In this document: positions 11,348 through 22,279 of the stretch, one piece after another
Numbering within the stretch: the stretch's first letter is position 1
How the letters are laid out: each line of letters opens with the position of its first letter
Assembly: GCA_046349775.1 (NCBI GenBank)
Contig: JAXMBS010000026.1
Span: 7,908 to 71,907, forward strand
Direction: 5' to 3'
From: JAEUIG01 sp046349775
GTDB taxonomy: Bacteria > Planctomycetota > Planctomycetia > Planctomycetales > Planctomycetaceae
Length of the DNA: 64,000 bases
Translations under genes and position numbers: made by a program
Notes under the pieces: generated by a model
What the model saw: the letters and a program-made list of their open reading frames with translations, nothing else
Told to the model about the DNA's origin: nothing
Database searches by the model: none

Positions 11348-14300
11348 CTACTTCGCGGCCGCGTGCTCCCTCAAGAATTCCCGCAGGGCTGGCGACCGCA
11401 CTTGCTCCATCGCATCGATCCGGATGTGGACCGCCTCGCGGCCGCTGCGATGCACCGCCACTTCCCGTTCCGCGCCCAACGTGGCGATCCGTCCCAGAGC
11501 GAACCGCCCCGGTTCGCTCAACAGCGTGAGGTCGATCCCTCCGCGGCGCTTCGTATGCAGCTCGGCCCAAGGTTGTTCCACATTGTCGGCATAGACGTAG
11601 ACGACCTGCTTGTTCGACCAGTCATAGCGCCCCTGCGGCAACGCCGCCTCCAGCGTGCTCACGAGTTCTTCGAGCACATCCGGCTCCCAGGCGACGCGCT
11701 TGTGGCTCGGAAATCCCTTCCGCGACAGGTGCCATTTGCGCCCCAGCACTTTCCACGGCGAGAGATCATCCGGATTGAGCGCCGCCCGATCGACCAGTGC
11801 GAAGTAGGCCCCCGCTGCTTCCGCCAGGAACTTGCGGAACTCAGGCGAATCGATTTCCCGTTCCCAATGCACCGTGATTGTCACTTCCTGGAACGGCCCC
11901 TTTGCGTTTTTGACCTTCACACGTTCGCCGCGGCCGTAGACCGGCAGTTCGTCGAGGTCATCCAGCGGCTTGAGGGCGAGCCGTTGATTGAGTGCCGCTG
12001 CATCGAATGTCCCCTTCTTCACTCGGAAGCGCAGCGTGAGCAGCCATTCGTCGCCGGTTTGCGCATGGAGGAACCACCCGCCGGTTTTTCGGACTGACAT
12101 CACTTCCACGATGCTGCGGTGGTTCCAGTTCGGCGGCGCGAACCGCCGTTCCTGCGCGAGCGCGTCGATCACCAGTTCCAGGGCAGCGCCTTCCCAGGAG
12201 CAGGGCCTGCCGTTGTGGGCGATCCGGTCGCGAGTGTGCCATTTGCGGCCGTCGGTCTGCCACGGTTGCTCGGCATCGCGGCCGACCTGCCGCAGTTCCA
12301 GATCGCCAGCCTGTTTCGCAGCCGCCTGAGCGGCATCGTAGACCTCCAACTCGCCGCGGTGTTCCGCTGCCAGCATTGGCGCAAGCAGCTCGCCCGTATG
12401 AGATCGGAACGGCGGCAGACCGTTCGACGCGCTCCCCTTCGGGTCGCGGCTAAACACAGAAGCGAGTTCGACGACCTCCTCCGGCGTCCCCTCGGCCACA
12501 ATCCAGCCGCCGCCAACGCCCGCTTCCGGTCCCAGATCGACGATCCAGTCCGCGGTTTTGATCACGTCGAGATTGTGCTCGATAATGACGACCGTGTTCC
12601 CCTGCTCGACCAGGCTGTTGAGCACCTTCAGCAGCTTGACGATATCGTCGAAGTGCAGGCCGGTTGTCGGCTCGTCGAGCAGATACAGCGTCTTGCCGCC
12701 ATGCGGTCGGACCAGTTCGGCCGCCAGTTTGATCCGTTGCGCCTCGCCACCCGAGAGCGTCGGTGCCGACTGGCCGAGCGTGAGATAATCGAGACCGATG
12801 GCCCCCAGCGTGGCCAGGTGCGTGCGGATCGCCGGCAAGTTGTTGAACAACTCCAGCGCCTGCGCGATCGACATGTTCAGCACGTCGGAAATCGAATACC
12901 CGCGATACCGGACGGCGAGCGTTTCCTGGTTGTAACGCTGTCCGCGGCAGGTCGAGCACTCTACCCACACGTCGGGGAGGAAGTGCATTTCGATTTTCTT
13001 CTGGCCGAGGCCCTCGCAGTCTTCACAGCGACCGCCGGGACGATTGAAGCTGAACCGGCCGGGCCGATATCCACGAATCTTGGCGTCGGGAACGCGGGCG
13101 AAGAGCTCGCGAATCTGGTCGAACACGCCGGTATACGTCGCGGGGTTGGACGCCGGCGTCGTTCCCAGCGGCTGTTGATCGACGACGATTACCTTGTTGA
13201 GTCGTTCGACGCCGCGGAGTTCGTCATACGGGCCCGGAGCTTCCGTCGCGCGATGCAGCTTGCGCGCGACCGCGCGGGCCAGGGTTTCGCCGATCAACGA
13301 ACTCTTTCCCGATCCCGACACGCCTGTGATACACGCCAGCGTGCCAAGCGGAATCCGCAGGTCGACGTTTCGCAGGTTGTTGTGGCGGCAACCGGTGAGT
13401 TCGAGCCAGCCGCCGCCGGGAGGAGCGGTGTAGTTTGTCGATTTTCCATCTTCGATTTTCGATTGATCATTCGCCGGTATCGTCCGCTTTCGGTGCTTCC
13501 TTTCGGATTTCTCGCTAGCGTCTTCGAGGCGCTCGATTCGCCGATGATGCGGCACCGCAATTCCGCGACGCCCTGACAGAAAATCTCCTGTGAGCGAGCT
13601 GTGCTTGTCGTCGCTGATCTCATGCGGCGCTCCCTCCGCCGTAATCCGTCCCCCCAGCCGCCCCGCGCCGGGGCCGAAGTCGTACAGGCGGTCTGCCGCT
13701 GCGATCACTTCGCGATCGTGCTCCACGAGCACCACGGTATTCCCAAGATCGCGGAGCCTCGTCAGCGCATCGATCAATCGGCCATTGTCACGCGGATGCA
13801 GGCCGATCGTCGGTTCATCCAACACATACAGCACGCCCGTGAGTGCACGGCCGATCTGACCCGCCAGGCGGATGCGCTGCGATTCGCCGCCGGACAGGGT
13901 CGGCATCGTCCGATCCAGCGTGAGGTAGTGCAGCCCGACGTCCACAAGAAACGTCAGCCGGTGCGTCGCCTCATGCAGCAGGTCGCCCGCGATCTGCCTC
14001 TCGCGCTTGCCGAGCTTGATGGCGCGCAGCCGCGCCAACACTTCCAACAACGGCAACCGGCACAGATGCGGCAGCGTGATGTCATCGAGCCGGACCGCCG
14101 CCGCATCGTCCCGAATCCGCGCTCCCTGGCAGACGGTGCACGCGGTTTCGCCCACCAGATCCATCAGTCGCTGCCGCGCGCTGAACGACACGCGGGAGGC
14201 TTCCTCGATCGCGGGATAAAGCCCCTTGTATTGCAGACGAAGGGCGGAGGGCCGATGGTCAACGGCTGATGGACTTCGCGTTGAGACGTCCACCCCTTGG

Positions 14301-15440
14301 CTCTTCGCCCTGGACCCTCGATCCTTCACCGTCAGCCACCGCTCTCCCGTGCCGTACAGCACGACTCGCTGATGCCGCGGATCGAGCCGGTAGTACGGCA
14401 CGTCCAGCGGCAGGCCGAGTTCGATGTGCATCGCCTCGAGGATCGCGCCGAACAGCTCGTTCTTCTGCGGATCGGGCCAGGCGGCGACGGCGCCTTCGCT
14501 GAGCGTGAGGTTCGGGTTCGGGATCAGTGCCCCGATGTTCGTGCCGCGTTCGACGCCCAGCCCCTCACACGCCGGACACCAGCCGATCGGGCTGTTGAAC
14601 GAAAAGTGTTGCGGTGTGAGCTCCTCAAACGCGCGGGCCGTACCCGCCGGGCACGCCGAGCAGGAATAATGCAGACTGAGCCGGTCGACCTTCCAGGCGG
14701 CTTCATTGACGGCTTCATCGGAGTGCAGGACATGCGCAACCCCGCGCCCCAGTTCCAGCGCGGTCTCGACGGAGTCCGCGATCCTCCCGCGCGCCTTCGG
14801 ATCGACCTTGATCCGGTCGATGACCGCCTCCACGTCGTGTTTGCGCTTCTGATCGATCTCCGGAGCTTCTTCGACCAGGTGCGTCGTGCCGTCGATCCGC
14901 ACGCGAGTGAAACCTTGCGAAGCGACGCGCTGCCAAAGCTGCTCATACGGCTGGCCCGGCGACGGGGCAATCGGCGCCGCCAGCACCAGTCGTGTTCCCA
15001 CCGGGTAACTCAGGATGCGATCGACAATCTCATCGGTCGTCTGCCGCGTGACGGGCTGGCCACAATCAGGGGCAACACGGCTGGCCCAGCCGCGCGTACA
15101 GGACGCGCAGGTAGTCGTACACTTCTGTCACCGTGCCGACTGTTGAGCGCGGCGTGTTGCCGACCGTCTTCTGCTCGATTGCAATCGCCGGCGACAGGCC
15201 GTGAATATGCTCGACTTTCGGCTTGGGCATCTGGCCGAGGAACTGCCGCGGGGCGAAGCGATTCGACATAACGCCGCTGACCCTCCGCATAGAGCGTGTC
15301 CATCGCCAGCGAGCTCTTGCCGCTGCCGCTCGGCCCCAGAAGACGCTCATCCGGTCGCGGGGAATTGTGACGTTGAGGTGCTGGAGGTTGTGCTCGGCAG
15401 CGCGCGGATGGAAATGAAATCGGCTGCCGAATCGGTCTGA
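11348..15440 (-). CDS. uvrA: UvrA module 2 of a tandem UvrA, with long C-terminal extension
   Basis: Second complete UvrA of the locus, DNA-damage recognition ATPase of nucleotide excision repair. Visible parts: HNLQHLNVTIPRDR with a Walker A broken by a one-base frameshift near 15340, QFLGQMPKPKVEHIHGLSP, an ABC signature TLSGGESQRIRLAGQ, Walker B VLYVLDEPTIGLHP, second Walker A ITGVSGSGKSSL, a second zinc site around CEDCEGLG and CSTCRGQR, TLSGGEAQRIKLA and LYLLDEPTTGLHF. About 350 residues follow the ABC core, with a twice-occurring GRKWH motif (near 12260 and 11730). Heptamer repeats are read in frame at 13437-13495 and 14238-14330. It has no good start of its own and probably continues from module 1. 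Confidence 0.85.
13437..13495. repeat. In-frame heptamer repeat in UvrA module 2 (GATTTTC type)
   Basis: TCGATTTTCCATCTTCGATT and following units are translated on the minus strand as a polar segment around DQSKIEDGKS, just before the second ABC half (WLELTGCRHNNL). The reading frame is kept on both sides. Confidence 0.65.
14238..14330. repeat. In-frame heptamer repeat pair in UvrA module 2 (GGAGGGCC type)
   Basis: GAAGGGCGGAGGGCCGATGG faces CCCTTGGCTCTTCGCCCTGG. It is translated as a basic, Ser-rich loop (RGSRAKSQGV, RSPSAVDHRPSAL) between RWLTVKD and YKGLYPAIEEAS. Confidence 0.7.
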
Positions 15441-15503
15441 CTGGCCGCGACCTTAAGGGAGCGCCGTGGCGGTGTTCGTTCTCTGACGGTCGCGGCTGGT
15501 ACG
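15441..15503. repeat. Palindromic repeat at the UvrA module junction
   Basis: Left arm GGCCGCGACCTTAAGGGAGCG and right arm CGTTCTCTGACGGTCGCGGCT are imperfect inverse copies. The same palindrome is found between genes at 63198-63261. Here it covers the stop (TAA at 15453) of module 1 as it now reads; one frame over, the sequence stays open into module 2. Confidence 0.7.
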
Positions 15504-18500
15504 AGGTTTCACACGCCGCGCACTCAGAACTGGTTGCAGCGCTCGGCCCGTATGCGATTGCTCATTCTTTGCGACGTCCTCCGGCGTGCCGACCGCGACG
15601 ACCGCACCGCCGCCTGAGCCGCCTTCCGGGCCGAGATCGATGATCCAGTCCGCCGTCTTCAGCACGTCCAGGTTGTGTTCGACGACAATGACGGTATTGC
15701 CGGCGTCGGCAAATCCATGCAGCACTTTCAGCAGCATCTCAACATCGGCAAAGTGCAGGCCTGTTGTCGGCTCGTCGAGCAGGTAGACCGTCTTGCCAGT
15801 CGAGCGCTTACCGAGTTCGCGTGCGAGCTTCACGCGCTGGGCCTCGCCGCCGGAGAGCGTCGGCGACGGCTGGCCAAGCTTGATGTAATCGAGGCCCACG
15901 TCATGCAGCGTCTGCAGCAGTTGCTTGATCTTCGGATGATTCTGGAACTGATCGAGCGCCTCCTGCACGTCCATATCGAGCACTTCGGCGATGCTCTTCT
16001 CCTTGTATTTCACCTCCAGCGTTTCGTGATTGAACCGCTGCCCCTCGCAGACCGGGCAGGGAACCCAGATATCGGCGAGGAAATCCATTTCCAGCTTGGT
16101 CGCGCCGTGCCCTTCGCAGGCTTCGCACCGGCCGCCGGAGACGTTGAAGCTGAACCGCCCGGCCTTGTAGCCGCGCATTTTCGACTGCGGCAGTTGCGTG
16201 TACAGGCTGCGGATTTCGTCGAACAGCTTGACGTATGTCGCCGGGTTGGAGCGGGGCGTACGGCCGATCGGCGATTGATCGATGTCGATCGCTTTGTCGA
16301 TGTGTTCGAACCCTGTGATCCGCGCGTGCGCGCCGGGACTGCCGACGCCGCCGTTGACATCCCGATTCAGCGCCTCCCAGAGGATGTCGTTGACGAGCGA
16401 GCTTTTGCCGCTGCCGCTGACCCCCGTGACGCAGATGAACTGTCCCAGCGGAAACTCGGCATCGACCTGCTGCAGGTTGTGATGCCGCGCGCCGATTACC
16501 TTGATGGAGTTCGCGCCGCGCGGTCGCCGCTGTTTCGGCACCGGAATCTCGCGCTGGCGCGACAGGAACGCTCCGGTCACGCTCCGCGGCTCGCTGACGA
16601 TCTTTTCGTAGTCCCCCTCAACGACCACCTCGCCGCCGCGGACACCAGGGCCCGGTCCAAAATCGACGATGTGATCGGCCGCCCGCATCGTGTCTTCTTC
16701 GTGCTCGACGACCACCACCGTATTCCCCTGATCGCGCAGCCGCACGAACTGTCGAGCAGCATCTGGTCATCGCGGATGCAGGCCGATCGAAGGTTCGTCG
16801 AGGATGTACAGCACGCCGACCAGGCCGCAGCCGATCTGCCCGGCCAGCCGGATCCGCTGGCTCTCGCCGCCGGACAGCGTCGGCGCGCTCCGTTCCAGAG
16901 GTAATCCAGCCCATCTCAGCAGGAAGCCTAACCGGCCGCGGATTTCCTTGAGGACTTCTTCGGCGATGATCTGCTGCGTCGGATCGAGACGATGGTCTCG
17001 AAGAACCTCGCCGCGTCGGACACGGGCAGGGCACGGGCGTCCGGCAGCGTGAGAAAACTGGTTGATGGTTGATCGTTTATGGTGTTGACGCCCGGCACGC
17101 TCTTTTTTCGACCTCAGGCCTCCGACTTCCGACCTCATCTCCGAAGTCTCTGAATCCCGATCCTGAATCCCGAATCCTCCCGCAATCCGCACGTTTCTTG
17201 CTGCGGATTGAGCCGCGCCCTCCCGCCGCACGCCGAGCACGTCACCGTCTCCATGTACTTTTCGAGCTGCCGGCGACGCATCGGATTGCGGGCCGTTCGA
17301 TACTCCTCCAGCAGATCGCTGATGTATCCCTTCCACTTGCCGCCATGCTTCCACACGCCGCCGCTGTGCTTCCAGGCGAACGTGACGTTGCGGTCCCCCA
17401 GCCCATGCAGGAACAACTGCTTGGCTTCGTCCGCCAGTTCGGACCACGGCGTCTTCAGCAACGATCCCTCCCGCAAGGCACATTGCTCTTCGATGGCCCG
17501 CGCCGCCCCCTCAAACAGGTGCCGTCGCCAACGGCCGACCTCGCGCAGGGCGCCCAGCAGTTCCAGACACCCCTGAGCGATCGACTTCTCTGGGTCGGTC
17601 ACCATCCGATCCATCAGAAACTCGAACCGCATCCCCAGTCCGGTACAGTCGGGACACATCCCCAGCGGACTGTTGAAGCTGAACAGCTGCGGCGACGGCG
17701 GCTCGTAGGAGATGCCGCAGTGGGCGCAGGCGTACTTGGCGGAATAGAGCCGATCTTCGAACTGGCTAAGGGCTGAGGGCTGAGGGTCAAGGGATTCTGG
17801 TTCCGCTTGCCCCTTGGCCCTTGGCCCTTCCCCCTTTGCCCTTTCCTGGCTCACGAGCAGCATCCCGCCGCTGAGCCGGATCGCCGACTCGACCGCTTCC
17901 GCCAGTCGAGAGCGAATCTCCGGTCCCGCCACGAGTCGGTCGATCACGACCTCGATCGTGTGCTTGAAATGCTTCTTCAGTTGCAGTTGATCCGACAGGG
18001 ACACGATCTCGCCGTCAACCCGCGCCCGCAGATAGCCCTGCTTGAGCAGGTCGGCGAACAGGTCGCGGAACTCCCCTTTCTGCTGCTGGACGATCGGCGC
18101 CAGCACCTGGAACCGCGTGCCGGCCGGCATGGCGGCGATCGTCTCTACGATCTGGTCCGTCGACTGCGCCGTGATCGGACGGTCGCAATTGGCACAGTGC
18201 CCCTGCCCGACCCGCGCAAACAGCACTCGCAGGTAATCGTAGATTTCCGTAATCGTCCCGACGGTGCTGCGCGGATTCCGCGACGTGGCCTTCTGCTGGA
18301 TCGAGATCGACGGCGAGAGTCCGGTAATCGTGTCGACGTCCGGCTTGGGCATCTGCCCCAGGAACTGCCGCGCGTACGTGGAGAGTGATTCGACGTACCG
18401 CCGCTGCCCTTCGGCGTAGAGCGTGTCGAACGCCAGCGAGCTTTTCCCGGAGCCGCTGACGCCGGTCATCACAATCAGCTTGTTGCGCGGCAGGACGAGA

Positions 18501-18559
18501 CTGACGTCGCGCAGGTTATGCTCGCGCGCACCGCGAATGACGATATCGACAGCAGGCAT
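15453..18559 (-). CDS. uvrA: UvrA module 1 (excinuclease ABC subunit A), frameshifted
   Basis: Full UvrA core. Order: IVIRGAREHNLRDVSL, Walker A TGVSGSGKSSLAFDTLYAEG, QFLGQMPKPDVDTITGLSPS, zinc module CANCDRPI, the insertion domain with CPDCTGLGM, TLSGGESQRIRLAGQIG, VLYILDEPSIGLHPR, second Walker A VTGVSGSGKSSLVNDILW, CEACEGHGATK and CPVCEGQRF, TLSGGEAQRVKLARELG and VYLLDEPTTGLHF. Frames change near 16750-16765 and twice around 17050-17200. Heptamer repeats occur inside at 17051-17184 and 17766-17848. The start MPAVDIVIRG follows a TATAAT box at 18628-18633. It reads on into module 2, with only a repeat-containing linker between. Confidence 0.9.
17051..17184. repeat. Composite heptamer repeat inside UvrA module 1
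   Basis: Three heptamer types follow each other: GGTTGATGGTTGATCGTTTA, then CTCAGGCCTCCGACTTCCGA, then GAATCCCGATCCTGAATCCC. It lies between the LNPQ segment after the second CxxC pair and the FLTLPDARALPVSD segment. Frame changes lie inside or beside it. Confidence 0.65.
17766..17848. repeat. In-frame heptamer repeat pair in UvrA module 1 (GGGCTGA type)
   Basis: CTAAGGGCTGAGGGCTGAGG faces CCCTTGGCCCTTGGCCCTTC. It is translated in frame as a basic/polar segment (ERAKGEGPRAKGQAEPESL) between SGGMLLVS and FEDRLYSAKYAC. Confidence 0.75.
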
Positions 18560-18627
18560 AGGGGACCGGCAGGCCGCGGGAGCAGGCGTCTCCAGCGGGC
18601 ATTTGGTGTGCGGAAGTCCAGTCCCGG

Positions 18628-18633
18628 ATTATA
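18628..18633 (-). promoter_or_regulatory. Candidate -10 box of uvrA
   Basis: TATAAT on the minus strand, about 70 bases before the uvrA start. The -35 region is weak. No LexA-like palindrome was recognised. Confidence 0.45.
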
Positions 18634-18828
18634 GGGCGCGGACGCGAACGGGCCAGTGTGTGGATGTCCGTTACTCTGCAAGCACACGCTGAATCAATAA
18701 CCGCACCGAAATCTATCGGTTCGCAGTTACTCCGCGACTCCCCCTCGGTGTGACAATTGGACTCTCCGTCACGCGGGAGTACATTCTGCAAGTTCACCGG
18801 CGACTCCCGAACCTCGGAACCCCCATCG

Positions 18829-19419
18829 ATGCATCCGGCCTTGCGTCACAACCTGTTTCTTGTGAAGGAACACGTCGGCATGTTCAAGGCCGCCAACAAC
18901 TACGACGTGTTCGATCCGCAGACCGGCGAAGAAATCCTCTGGTGCCGCGAGCCGAATCTCGGCTTTCTCTGGAAGATGTTCCGCTTCACCGAGTGGAAAA
19001 CGGCGACGCCGTTCGACGTCCACGTCACCACTCCGGGCGGCGAGCCCGTGATCCGTGTGCAGCGCGGGATCTCGCTGTTTCTGTCCAAGGTCAACGTGTT
19101 CGACGAACACGACGAGCGGGTCGGCGGCTTCAAGCAGAAGCTGTTCTCGATCGGTGGAGCGTTCACGATTCTCGACGCCGACGATCAGCCGCTGTGCGAA
19201 CTCAAAGGCAAATGGACCGGCTGGGAGTTCAGCTTCGTGCACAACGGCATCCAGCTCGCCCGCGTCACGAAGAAGTGGGGCGGACTCGGCAAGGAACTGT
19301 TTACCAGCGCGGACAATTACATTCTGGAGATTTCCGACCAGGTCCCGCCCGACAACCCGCTGAGAATCCTGATCATGGGTTCCGTCTTCTGCATCGACAT
19401 GGTGCTGAAGGAGAGGTAG
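18829..19419 (+). CDS. LURP-one / phospholipid-scramblase-like protein
   Basis: 196 residues, intact. It has the repetitive antiparallel beta layout of the LURP1/Tubby-like and scramblase-related fold: LFLVKEHVGMFKAANNYDVFDP, GEPVIRVQRGISLFLSKVNVFD, VGGFKQKLFSIGGAFTILD, CELKGKWTGWEFSFV and a hydrophobic last strand ILIMGSVFCIDMVLKER. In bacteria the function of this family is unknown; in Tubby-like proteins the last helix is buried in the barrel. The start MHPAL was preferred because the upstream residues look non-coding. Confidence 0.7.
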   Translation: MHPALRHNLFLVKEHVGMFKAANNYDVFDPQTGEEILWCREPNLGFLWKMFRFTEWKTATPFDVHVTTPGGEPVIRVQRGISLFLSKVNVFDEHDERVGGFKQKLFSIGGAFTILDADDQPLCELKGKWTGWEFSFVHNGIQLARVTKKWGGLGKELFTSADNYILEISDQVPPDNPLRILIMGSVFCIDMVLKER

Positions 19420-19444
19420 CCCGCGAAGCGTGCGGTCGCTTCGT

Positions 19445-19549
19445 CGCACAGAGGAGTAACGGATTACAGGAACAACGGATCGGAGGCGCAGAAGGCGATG
19501 TCGTGCAATTCGCTGTTCTCTTCTGATCCTTTACTCCTGTGCCCCTGCA
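19445..19549. repeat. Heptamer repeat pair between convergent genes
   Basis: CAGAGGAGTAACGGATTACA and GGAACAACGGATCGG face TCTTCTGATCCTTTACTCCT, giving two loosely complementary arms between the stops at 19419 and 19568. Confidence 0.55.
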
Positions 19550-19567
19550 TGACTTTGCCACTTTTCT

Positions 19568-20853
19568 TCATTCCGCTGTCGGCAACAGGGCCGGCGCTTC
19601 GGCAGGAGGCGCCAACGGTGCAGGGTCGACAGCCTGATAGCCCGTGAAGTCAGGCCGCCAGTCGCGCTGCGGAAGTTCATCGTTGACGGCCACCCAGTTC
19701 AGCACGTGCACCGTCTCGCGGCTCGCGATTGCAGGAGATCAGCCGCGTCGCCTGAGCGCGGTATGTCGCCGGATCCAGGATCACCTGCAATTGGAGACGT
19801 CCCACTGGTCGGCATCAGCCACCGGACGCCCCTACGAATCAGCCGCCGGTCATCGGCCTGCAGCGCGACCACTCGCGCCGCTCCAGAAATCGGTCGGTAT
19901 GCACATCGACCGTCGCCGGCAGCGTCCGCTGCGGCATGGCCAGAGGCCGTCCAGGTGCGATCCGACGAACCGGCGAGCTGAACGTCGCTGCGTCGGGGGA
20001 CGCGGAATTCCTCGCACTGTTTGTCATCCGGGCGCGCGATCCGCAGCCGGTCCTGATCCCAAACGTAGAGTCGCGCCGGGCCCGATGTCACGGTCAGGGC
20101 TGCGCCATTCTGCGCTTCCGCTCCGATTTGGCATCGGCGGGCACTTCTGAGGGACGCAGCTCGTAGATGCCGCCCCGGCTGCTCGAAATAGAGGCGGCCC
20201 GTGCTCGCTCTTCCGTTCCGGCGATCAGGTCGCACGTGTAGCGCAGCAAAGCTGATCTCGGCGCGGTCAATCCCCTCGGTCGTCGAAGACCACTGGGCCA
20301 GGACTGCGGACAGCTCGGGGGTTGCCGCCGTGACTTCTGCCTCCGGGATCTCCGTGAGCGCCCGCCAGCTGGACGCCACCAGCGGCGTCGGTCGCCCTGC
20401 CACTTGCACGCCGCCGGCGGCAGGAACGTCGACCACAACCGAACGACGACGACGTTGCGAGTCCCGAAACGTCAACGTCTTCGGAACCGCGGTCCCCCGC
20501 TCGAACTTGAGGTCCACGCCGCTGAAGAACAGACGCGCAGCGGGTCGCGCGGCACGGCCGTCAGGACAAAGGCGCCGCTCTCCCCGGCCGCAGCCGACCA
20601 CTCATAATGCTCGATCAGCGTGCGGGCGAGACCGGCCCGCACAGCGCTGGGCCGCTGCGAGTTCATGGACGGAGAGGGCCTGCGCGTGCTGCTCCCAGTC
20701 CGGCGCTGCGGCGGACCGGTCGTGTTCGGCGGTTGCCCGTTCCCACTGGCGCAGCACTTGGACGATGTCGGGAGCATCTGCAGCCTGTGCGGCGGCGTTG
20801 CAGCAATCACGACCAGCCGGACTGCGCACCCGCGGAAGAGTTCGCCGTGCCAT
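19568..20853 (-). CDS. TIGR03009-like planctomycete protein, frameshifted
   Basis: Joined frames give a protein starting MARRTLPR. It contains ELSAVLAQWSSTTEGIDRAEI and LRYTCDLIAGTEERAR, then a glycine/tyrosine-rich strand LYFEQPGRGIYELRP, a segment YVWDQDRLRIARPDDKQCEEF, and a C-terminal NWVAVNDELPQRDWRPDFTG followed by YQ. This order matches the planctomycete-specific TIGR03009 family (secreted, function unknown). An upstream part with HYEWSAAAGESGAFVL and LKFERGTAVPKTLTF precedes it. At least four frame changes are needed. It is the last gene of a four-gene minus-strand cluster. Family assignment is moderate because the ORF is broken. Confidence 0.5.
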
Positions 20854-21129
20854 GGACGCCTCCGTGCAGAGAATTCCTGAGCAGCGGGCACGGTGCGTCG
20901 GGAACCGGGGCGCAACCCACTTCGGCCCGCCGATTCGGGGCAGGACTCTAACAGAGAATGCCCGAATCTGTAGAAGACGCGATCGGCTGCCGATCAACGG
21001 ACTGGTCGCAGGAGCAATTTCGGCAAGAAGCGTCCGGGCAGCCAACTGGAACGGACTTCGCCTGGAAAGCCGCAACGACAACTGTCAGGGATCCTGAACA
21101 TGGTCAATCGTGACAACACCGATCGGATT

Positions 21130-22279
21130 CTATGGACCGGTGCTCGGCATCGATTTGACCACTTCCGCGTTGGCAGATGACCGAGGACGAGTGGCCCGGA
21201 CATCGATCTGCAACTCGCTTTCACCGGGTGGCTCGTGCGGACCGTCAGCACGTCGTTGACCTCGTCACCGGGCGCGCGATTTGAACATCGAGCCATTGCT
21301 CGGTGCGGCAATCGCACCATCGGTGGCGGCTTCTGCTTCGCCGTCGCGGCTTGACCGATTCGACGATAAATGCTCGGCCGTCGACTGCCTGCAGTTGAAT
21401 GCGACGCTTCGGTCGTGTCGAACGCGGCACGCGCCCAAAATGGACGAGCCGGGGCGCTCGGATGCCCAATCGTCGTCGTACGAGCACTGTGCAGTCGAGG
21501 CGTGCCAGCAGCCGGTCTGCTTTACAAGACCTCAGCGGCAGACGCAGCGGCTCCGCCGGTTCGCCGACCTCTGTTGCGATCTGTGCCGTACACTTCCAGG
21601 TGGCGCGCCACACGCCCGGCACGATTTCCAGCGGTTGGCCCACGGCTTCCGGCGGAGTGCCGCCGACGTGGTCGGGCAGGTCACCCCAGTCGACGATCAA
21701 GCTCTCTGGATCGTCCGTACGAGCGGTCTGTTCAATTTTAAACTCGATCGGCTTTGCGCCGGCTTCTTCGCCGTAGACCTCGACATGCACCACATCGGGC
21801 TGAATCACCAGATCCGGCAAAGTGCGGATCGTGCTGGCCAACGGGACCTGGAAGACGGCCCCATTCTGCGTACGGCCGGTGAACTCGGCTCGATACTCGC
21901 GGGTCCCGGGGATGGTTGCTGTCTGCGCCGTGATGCGGAATTCGGCACTCGCGCCGCCTGGAATTGTCAGCCAGTCGCCAACTTTGAGGCTCCGCTGCTT
22001 ATGCACGACCTGGTAGCAACTGCAGCCGACGGCGGTGAGTTCCAGTTCCACCGGCTGCGCCTCCGGTACCGTCAGGACGAACAGACATTCGCAGCGGGCA
22101 CTGTCGCCGGCCGCTTCACTGGTCAGGATGATCCGTTCCGCACCACTTGGATTGTGAACGGTGCATGGTGCGACCGTCGCGCTCGATGACACGGCCTCCG
22201 TGCAGCCCGGCAGACCGCCGCACAGGGCCGCCAACGCGACAATCAGCACCGGTTCCGCCCAGCGGCGCACAACGATCAC
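21130..22279 (-). CDS. DUF1573-like lipoprotein, frameshifted near C terminus
   Basis: The GTG start overlaps the stop of the upstream gene (GTGA), which fixes it and shows translational coupling. The N terminus is a lipoprotein signal (VLIVALAALCGGLPGC). The body repeats the DUF1573 theme of a Cys-centred beta domain: VGCSCYQV and a PGGASAEFRI-type strand, then RTLPDLVIQPDVVHVEV, and a second domain APRLVHFGRVP with IQLQAVDGRAFIVESVKP. The frame changes near 21270 and again shortly after, giving an end at MPSTGP. DUF1573 proteins are exported and of unknown function; the pairing with a Cys-rich exported protein suggests a joint envelope role (inference). Confidence 0.55.

Noticed and set aside
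12119..13576. 485-residue plus-strand open frame opposite UvrA
   Set aside because: Antisense of a GC-rich gene; the real strand shows all UvrA motifs, and the antisense product has no domain pattern.
15675..16904. 409-residue plus-strand open frame
   Set aside because: Same reason: a shadow of UvrA module 1, with Arg/His/Asp-rich composition typical of antisense frames.
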